Assembly: GCA_030765065.1 (NCBI GenBank)
Contig: CM060978.1
Coordinates: 221,049,498-221,113,497 of the forward strand
Reading direction: 5' to 3'
Length of the DNA: 64,000 nt
Source: Deroplatys truncata
Lineage: Eukaryota > Arthropoda > Insecta > Mantodea > Mantidae
This document shows positions 58,785 through 64,000 of this stretch, one piece after another (the first letter of the stretch is position 1; each line of letters begins with the position of its first letter). The position numbers and the translations under genes were made by a program. The notes below the pieces were generated by a model. That model was not told the DNA's origin. It saw nothing but the letters and a program-made list of their open reading frames with translations, and did not search any database.

Positions 58785-59600
58785 AAAAAATATCTGATGT
58801 GTTATACTCACATGACTTTCTCTACTCTTGTACAAACTATTTTTACAAACGCTTATTCTCCATATGCTTCATGTTAATCGAGATGTTAATCTTGTTGCTA
58901 ATTTTCTTGTAGATGCAAGGGGAATTGGTAGGCTTTAAGCGATAGTCAAATATTTTAAGAGCTGGTTGCTATGTGGAGCATTCCATTCTCTTTGCATTAC
59001 CAGGACAAAAAATCGAATAACGAATTTGAGAAAAATTATAAGTATGGAAAATTTAAGGGAATAACAAGCAATATTTCGAAAATGGTTCACTCAACAAAAA
59101 AAAGTGTATAAATAGTGTATTTTAACGCGATCTACATATTTTGTAGTAAAATCTTGTCTATCTCTTATGGTTTACCAGTTATGCAAAAGTCGTTCACAAT
59201 GAAGAATACTCTTGGAGACATTCCCAGTAAATTCGAGATATACATTTCATTTATCATGAAAATATCTTAAACATATGATATTTTAATCAAAATCGTTACA
59301 CCCATTTTTGAGAAAATTAAAATTTTCGAAAAATGTTCCATGTAAAGGGTAATCTGGGGTGGGGGGATTTTCTTGAAAACCTTCGTGTCGCTTCTCTGGA
59401 AGATACTGAACCTAAATACCAGGTTTGGTGTTTATCCGACTGTTCATTTCTGAGTTATGCTGTTCGCAGTCAGACACACACACGGACATGTTTCCAGAAA
59501 TGCTTTTTTTGGATTCAGGGGGCCTCAAAACATATATTTTCGGTGAAATCTCATATGGAATTTTTGGGTCGAATACAATACTTCTCCTACTTACTATACG
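58785..59600 (-). repeat. Family A, near full-length, minus orientation
   Basis: It starts AAAAAATATCTGATGTGTTA and ends TTACTATACG, where it breaks just short of the terminal TAGTAGAGAAAGT. All internal blocks are in order. The CA segment is very short (AGACACACACACGG). Confidence 0.9.
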
Positions 59601-60683
59601 TCCGTGATATTGCAGGAATAGGTCGAAATCTATCGTGTGTATGCACCCGTACTTAGGACCTGTACTTGAAATTATAGTTGGGAGCAATGAACCGCACATC
59701 CCGATCGTCTCTAGTATCCATTCAGTGGATAACTATTCCACGTATCCCCTTGGATAAAAAAGGGGACATTCGCAAAAGCACCGAACAGAAACTGACGTGT
59801 TGTCCTGACTACCGGCCAAGCGCATTTCTGGTAGCCTCCTTAAGAGCTTAAGTGTGGTTTTAAGTGTTGTTACCCATGCATGGGTTCTACTACTGTGTTG
59901 ATAGGGTTCAATGTTATGGTACTTGTAAGGACCTACGCTAAATTTTAGACTTCTAAATGATTGGCTTTTCAGGGAATTTTTCCTGAAGAATGAGTAGTTT
60001 CATGCTTAAGAGTATCAATGATATTTTCTTTTCTTTTATGAGGGCCGCCTCCACCCCCGTTGACAATCGTCTTACATTGTCATCACATGCACATGCTGTA
60101 AACAACCGTAGTGGTAAATGAGGCTTCTTGTCAGTAAAGCTTCGTTCAAAGATTGATCGGATTCCACTTGAGCACCATGGTTAGTACGCCACTGGTTGAG
60201 TGCTGGCTGGGTGACACTCATAACACAAGGTGTTCGTGCATGCAGCTGATGAGATGAATTGTTAGAAAGATAGTTGTGATTAAGACTAAGTAAAGTTTCC
60301 AGCGGGTTTCGCGAGCAGTGTATATATATAGCCTGTTGCTGGACCCAAAACTACAGCTGTAGCAACAGGCTATTAGGATAAAATTTTTCAGCAGGTGGAA
60401 TTTTGACCTCTTCATATGACTGTAAAATAAAAGAGTTCATCATTGGAATATGTGGTTTGCAGTTTAGCAGGAAATGAGTACTAATGCGGAAGCAAGCGTA
60501 AAAGGTGGATGCGAACATCAACATGATTAATATCTGGTAATAAATAATTAATTTTTGCATATGTAAAACTGTTTATTTATTTATTTAAGAGCAGATAAAA
60601 ATAACAAGCAGCAACCCTGAATTCCTGGAGCACACATAATGTTCATACCGCTGCACAATGTATCTTAAGTAGCAAAATAAGCT
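59601..60683. other. No recognisable feature
   Basis: Unassigned DNA; a CTACAGCTGTAG palindrome lies near 60351-60362. No coding similarity recognised. Confidence 0.4.
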
Positions 60684-61428
60684 AAAAAATCTGATATATT
60701 ACACTCACATGACTTTCTCTACTCATGTACAAACTATTTTTACAAAATCTTATTCTCCATATATTTCATATTAATCGAGATAAACATTTGCAGAAACGAT
60801 CTTTTGACATGCAAAGAGAATTACATTTTACACATAGCGACCAGTTCTAAAAATATTTGACTATCGCTTAAGGCGTACTATGTTCCCCTTGTTTTGTATT
60901 TGCAAGGGCAATATAGAAATACAGTAGCCTTTGAGCATAGACATATCTCTTAATAGCTGGTTGCTATGTGCAGCACCAATCTCTTTGCCACAGATTAATA
61001 CTCTTTGCATATCCAAGACAATGGTTCACTCAACAAAAAAAAATGTGTATGGCATAAATTGTGTATTTTAACGCGATCTAGATCTTTTGTATAACAAAAT
61101 TTGCCTATATCTTATGGTTTACCAGTTATGCAAAAGTCGTTCACAATGAAGAATACTTTTGGAGACATTCCCAGAGAATTCAAGATATACATTTTATTTT
61201 CATGAAAGCATCTTAAATATATGATATTTCAACCAAAATCGTTTAAGCCATTTTGGAGAAAATTAAAATTTTCGAAAAATGTTTCATGTAAACGGTAATC
61301 TGGGGTGGGGGATTTTCTTGAAAACCTTCGTGTCGCATCTCTGTAAGATACTGAACCTAAATACCAAGTTTGGTGTTTATCCGGCTGTTCGTTTCTGAGT
61401 TATGCTGTTCATACAGACACACAGACAG

Positions 61429-61459
<31 letters not shown>

Positions 61460-61476
61460 GACATGTTTCCAAAAAA
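60684..61476 (-). repeat. Family A copy with an internal inverted duplication
   Basis: Overall reverse orientation from AAAAAATCTGATATATTACA to CGGACATGTTTCCAAAAAA; it lacks the final ~150 bp of the 5' end. Between about 60808 and 60890 the orientation flips: GACATGCAAAGAGAATTACA and TTGACTATCGCTTAAGG read on the plus strand. Reverse order then resumes with GCAAGGGCAATATAG and CTGGTTGCTATGTG. The same block is thus present twice, in inverted orientation. It shares the ATTAATCTGTGG variant with the 42.5-kb copy. Confidence 0.85.
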
Positions 61477-61479
61477 GTA

Positions 61480-62520
61480 AAATAGGTAGAGCAGGCTTCT
61501 TGGATGTCATGATCAGTGCAGTATAGCTGTTCTAGGTCGCGTATAAGAAGGTTATAATGGTTTTGTCTTGTAAAAGTCTGTGGCGAGATCACGGTTCTAC
61601 ATGTAAGCACTTGGAGGGTGCAGCTTTACCTATTATGCGAATTACTCTAATTTGACTTTATGGTAATTATCGGCAGGATATCTTCAGGTGGGTGCAACAT
61701 ATGTGAATATAGGGAAAATCAGATTTTGTACAATGTTTGAAACCATTAGTAATGTTGATCAATATGTATAGCATTTTGTAACTAGGCAATGGAGCATTGT
61801 GATGCTCCAGATGTGATCTCTCCAGAACGGATCTTGATCTACTAGGACACCAAGGTAACTCACCTTGATGAACTACTGAATGTTATTTCCGAGTAAGGTA
61901 AGTGATGAAAGATTATGATTAGGATATCTGAATTGGTTACTTCAAGTGAATATAATCGCGTGGCATTTGTGGCGTCAATTTTGATTAGTCAGTTGGTAAA
62001 CCAAACTGTGCTGTTATTTGCTGTATTCTGAAGGTGGCGGTGAAGTAATTGGAGTTTTTGAAAGTACGCCATGATGGCGTTGTCGTGTGCATATAGAAAA
62101 TAGGAGGCTGTACTAAATTGTTGAATGTAATCCACCTCTGAATCTGAATGCTAAGCACCAGATCACAGAGGCACTCGAGAGTGAACTCCTGTACCCCATT
62201 TAAAATGCTGAATAGTACCGGTCCAAGCAGAATGTCCTGAGAGACACCTGCTAGTATCAGCCTAGGTGTAGAACTAGTTATTCACTAGGCTGATGAATGA
62301 GCGGTTACTTAGATAATTGGCAATGCGTTTAACTAGGAACTCCGAAAGGGTATAATACTGTAATTTTTTTGAGAACTCCGTTATATCGACGCGGTTGATA
62401 TTTTACTGTCGAGAAAAATGGCACCGGTGGTCTGTAATGTGTTCTAACGCTCTTACTAATTGCAGCTTGATGAAATAGTAGTAAGGAAGCCAAACTTCCT
62501 TAACAACAAAATAGAAGATT
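61480..62520 (-). pseudogene. Jockey-like LINE reverse transcriptase remnant
   Basis: Reading the minus strand from about 62520: LVRALEHITD, then TGAIFLDSK (the AIFLD motif), RIANYLSNRSFISLVN, AGVSQDILLGPVLFSILN (aligns with AGVPQGSVLGP), LYAHDNAIMAY, STVWFTN and LIKIDATNA. The catalytic YADD is YAHD. Near 61600-61490, VLTCRTVI and LLIRDLEQLY resemble the C-terminal part of Jockey-group polymerases. Frameshifts separate the blocks. The group assignment rests on the AGVPQGSVLGP-like and NWF..W..KIN-like motifs, and the LINE is clearly distinct from the one at 46.7-49.7 kb. Confidence 0.75.
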
Positions 62521-63932
62521 ATTCTATTGCGTTTACTACTGTGCAGTCCAAATCTCTTGACGTTTCGTGACAACTAATACGGAGTCATCTCGTGGTTGCC
62601 AAACTGCACCTCGCTTTGTCAAAACGTTACGCGTGGGTTACAAATGCCATCGAAATGTTCCCTTAAAAACTAAAAGAAAACAAGAGGAGACACAATAATG
62701 GAAACTTGATGCATACATAGAAAAATAAAAACCATACCTTTCTCAGCGTCCTTTGGTATTCAAGCGGCGCAGTTAACGGCATATCCGTTTTTGCTTCCCT
62801 ACACATACATGAAACAGTTGGTATACTTGATGAGCACGCCTCAACAATAAGTTCTTGACATTTCGTGAAGTTAACGTTTTTGAGGGTTTTTTTTCGTTGG
62901 CATACTTTTACAGAAATTATGCACACCGAAGACAACAGCCTTAACCTTACTGCTATATTCACTGGTGTTACTGAGCTTTCTAAGCAACATTTTTATGAAA
63001 GAGTTAACTTTATAAACGCTAGGATAAAGATGTAAGAACTGAGTCACTTAACTTTCCATTAAGCGCGCTGTAAAAAGTACACCAGCAGTATTTTTGCTTT
63101 GTCAATGTTTTAGCAATGCTTTAACCTTGAGCTATCGCGTCAATGGTGCAATGAATTCCATTGTTGATGCTTCCTAGAGAATGTGATGACGGTTATCTTT
63201 GCTGAGTTGGCTTATTTTTATATGGTTTTTTTTGTTGTTGTAGTGTATTACAAGTAATGGGCTGTTGAAAGTTGTAAACTTTCCTTGTTTTTCAGATGGT
63301 ATTAATCTGTGAAACAAAACCATAGATGGCGTTGTTTGTTAAAAAACGCCACGTATGGTTTCGTAGAGCTGCGTCAGAGAGCATTTAATGACGAGTTTGT
63401 AGCTGCATTAGTAAACCTCATGGGACAATCATTTCTAAATTCATTTAGGACATGCAGAATTGCACAATATTAAGTGATAATTATGTCTATGACATAAAAA
63501 TATATAAAATAACGACGACAGTAATGGATTTATTACTATTACAAACACTGTAATTAAAATTCTCTGTTTAAACATCAAGAAAGGCAACTATAAATGAATG
63601 GGGAACCATTGGCTGTAAAAATATGATTCTTTTTTTATTGGTTCAGGAAAACGTCACATTTTATCCTACCTACTTGTTGCTTTTCTGAAATATGAAATAC
63701 GTATACGCGCACATGATATTGCAATTGGAGTTTAACCAGCGACGAGGTGTACAGTCTGTATGAGGCAACGCCGCAACGCTGCTTTCGCTACTGCCGTATT
63801 AGTCACCTCAAACGTCAAGAGATTTGGACCGCATAATAGATGCGAATGATTCCCACGAGTATGACTCACGAGGATTTTACTGAGTGCATTAAAGAGTGGT
63901 AGCGAACGGTTATTCTGTTTGTTGGTGGGGTT
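62521..63932. other. Unassigned DNA with one coding-like minus-strand ORF
   Basis: The minus-strand ORF at 62663-62962 (99 codons) includes KNVNFTKCQELIVEACSSS and ends near LRK followed by GTATGG, which could be a splice donor. Its upstream part, TTTTACTTACAG-like sites aside, has no convincing acceptor. It could be an exon or a chance ORF. The rest of the stretch shows nothing recognisable. Confidence 0.3.
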
Positions 63933-64000
63933 TTTATACTCTTAAATTTTTCTACGACATACATTGAGGAAGGATTGTATTCCACCCAAAAAATCTAATG
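63933..64000 (+). repeat. Family A 5' end, cut by the window boundary
   Basis: TTTTTCTACGACATACATTG then GGATTGTATTCCACCCAAAA matches the first 65 or so bases of the family with several substitutions. It continues beyond the window. Confidence 0.65.

Noticed and set aside
327-61476. Family A as a Helitron (reverse strand begins TCTGATG)
   Set aside because: The other end lacks CTRR after a hairpin, and insertion is into T-runs with T's on both sides rather than between A and T.

Overview
This window looks like repeat-rich, AT-rich intergenic (or deep intronic) DNA from an animal, most likely an insect. The evidence is the mix of decayed mariner/Tc1 elements, RNase H-bearing and Jockey-like LINE remnants, tRNA-derived SINEs and long microsatellites, together with the absence of operons, bacterial genes or any convincing intact host gene. 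A polyneopteran insect (cockroach, termite or relative) would fit, but I cannot assign a species from sequence alone. No intact protein-coding gene was found. Every coding signal I can defend is a broken transposon or retrotransposon gene.

The dominant feature is one interspersed repeat, called 'family A' here. It is about 0.85-0.9 kb, begins ACTTTCTCTACTACGTATAG, ends GTAACACATCAGA and is flanked by T-runs. About twenty full, truncated, nested or decayed copies lie at roughly 0.3-9.4, 13.9-17.1, 27.6-28.4, 30.6-31.4, 34.0-35.4, 36.3-37.1, 38.2-41.2, 42.5-44.6, 46.1, 58.8-59.6, 60.7-61.5 and 63.9-64.0 kb. I estimate about a fifth to a quarter of the window. It encodes no recognisable protein. 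At 38.6-40.3 kb one copy sits cleanly inside the internal T-run of another, which defines both ends and the target preference. At 0.33-1.46 kb a copy forms a fold-back with arms of about 475 bp.

DNA transposons: a mariner at 7.07-8.81 kb (inserted in family A and itself invaded by family A); two DD41D rosa-like mariners at 15.03-16.25 and 32.38-33.68 kb; two mariner deletion derivatives with the same internal deletion at 37.3 and 45.4 kb; a Tc1/IS630-superfamily element with long inverted repeats at 20.0-22.1 kb that carries a probable 1.28-kb solo LTR; and four near-identical head-to-tail Tc1 elements in a (CATA)n tract at 50.0-55.0 kb. All four Tc1 copies share one frameshift and one premature stop.

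Retroelements: a LINE 3' half at 46.7-49.7 kb with two SINE insertions, each with a clear target duplication (14 and 12 bp); a Jockey-like LINE on the minus strand at 61.5-62.5 kb; a short LINE C-terminal remnant at 19.1-19.4 kb; and five kinds of tRNA-derived SINE. The nesting gives a relative chronology: decayed family A copies are oldest, then mariner/rosa/LINE insertions, then SINEs, young family A copies and the Tc1 array. The remaining intervals are AT-rich sequence in which I recognise nothing; they are listed explicitly.
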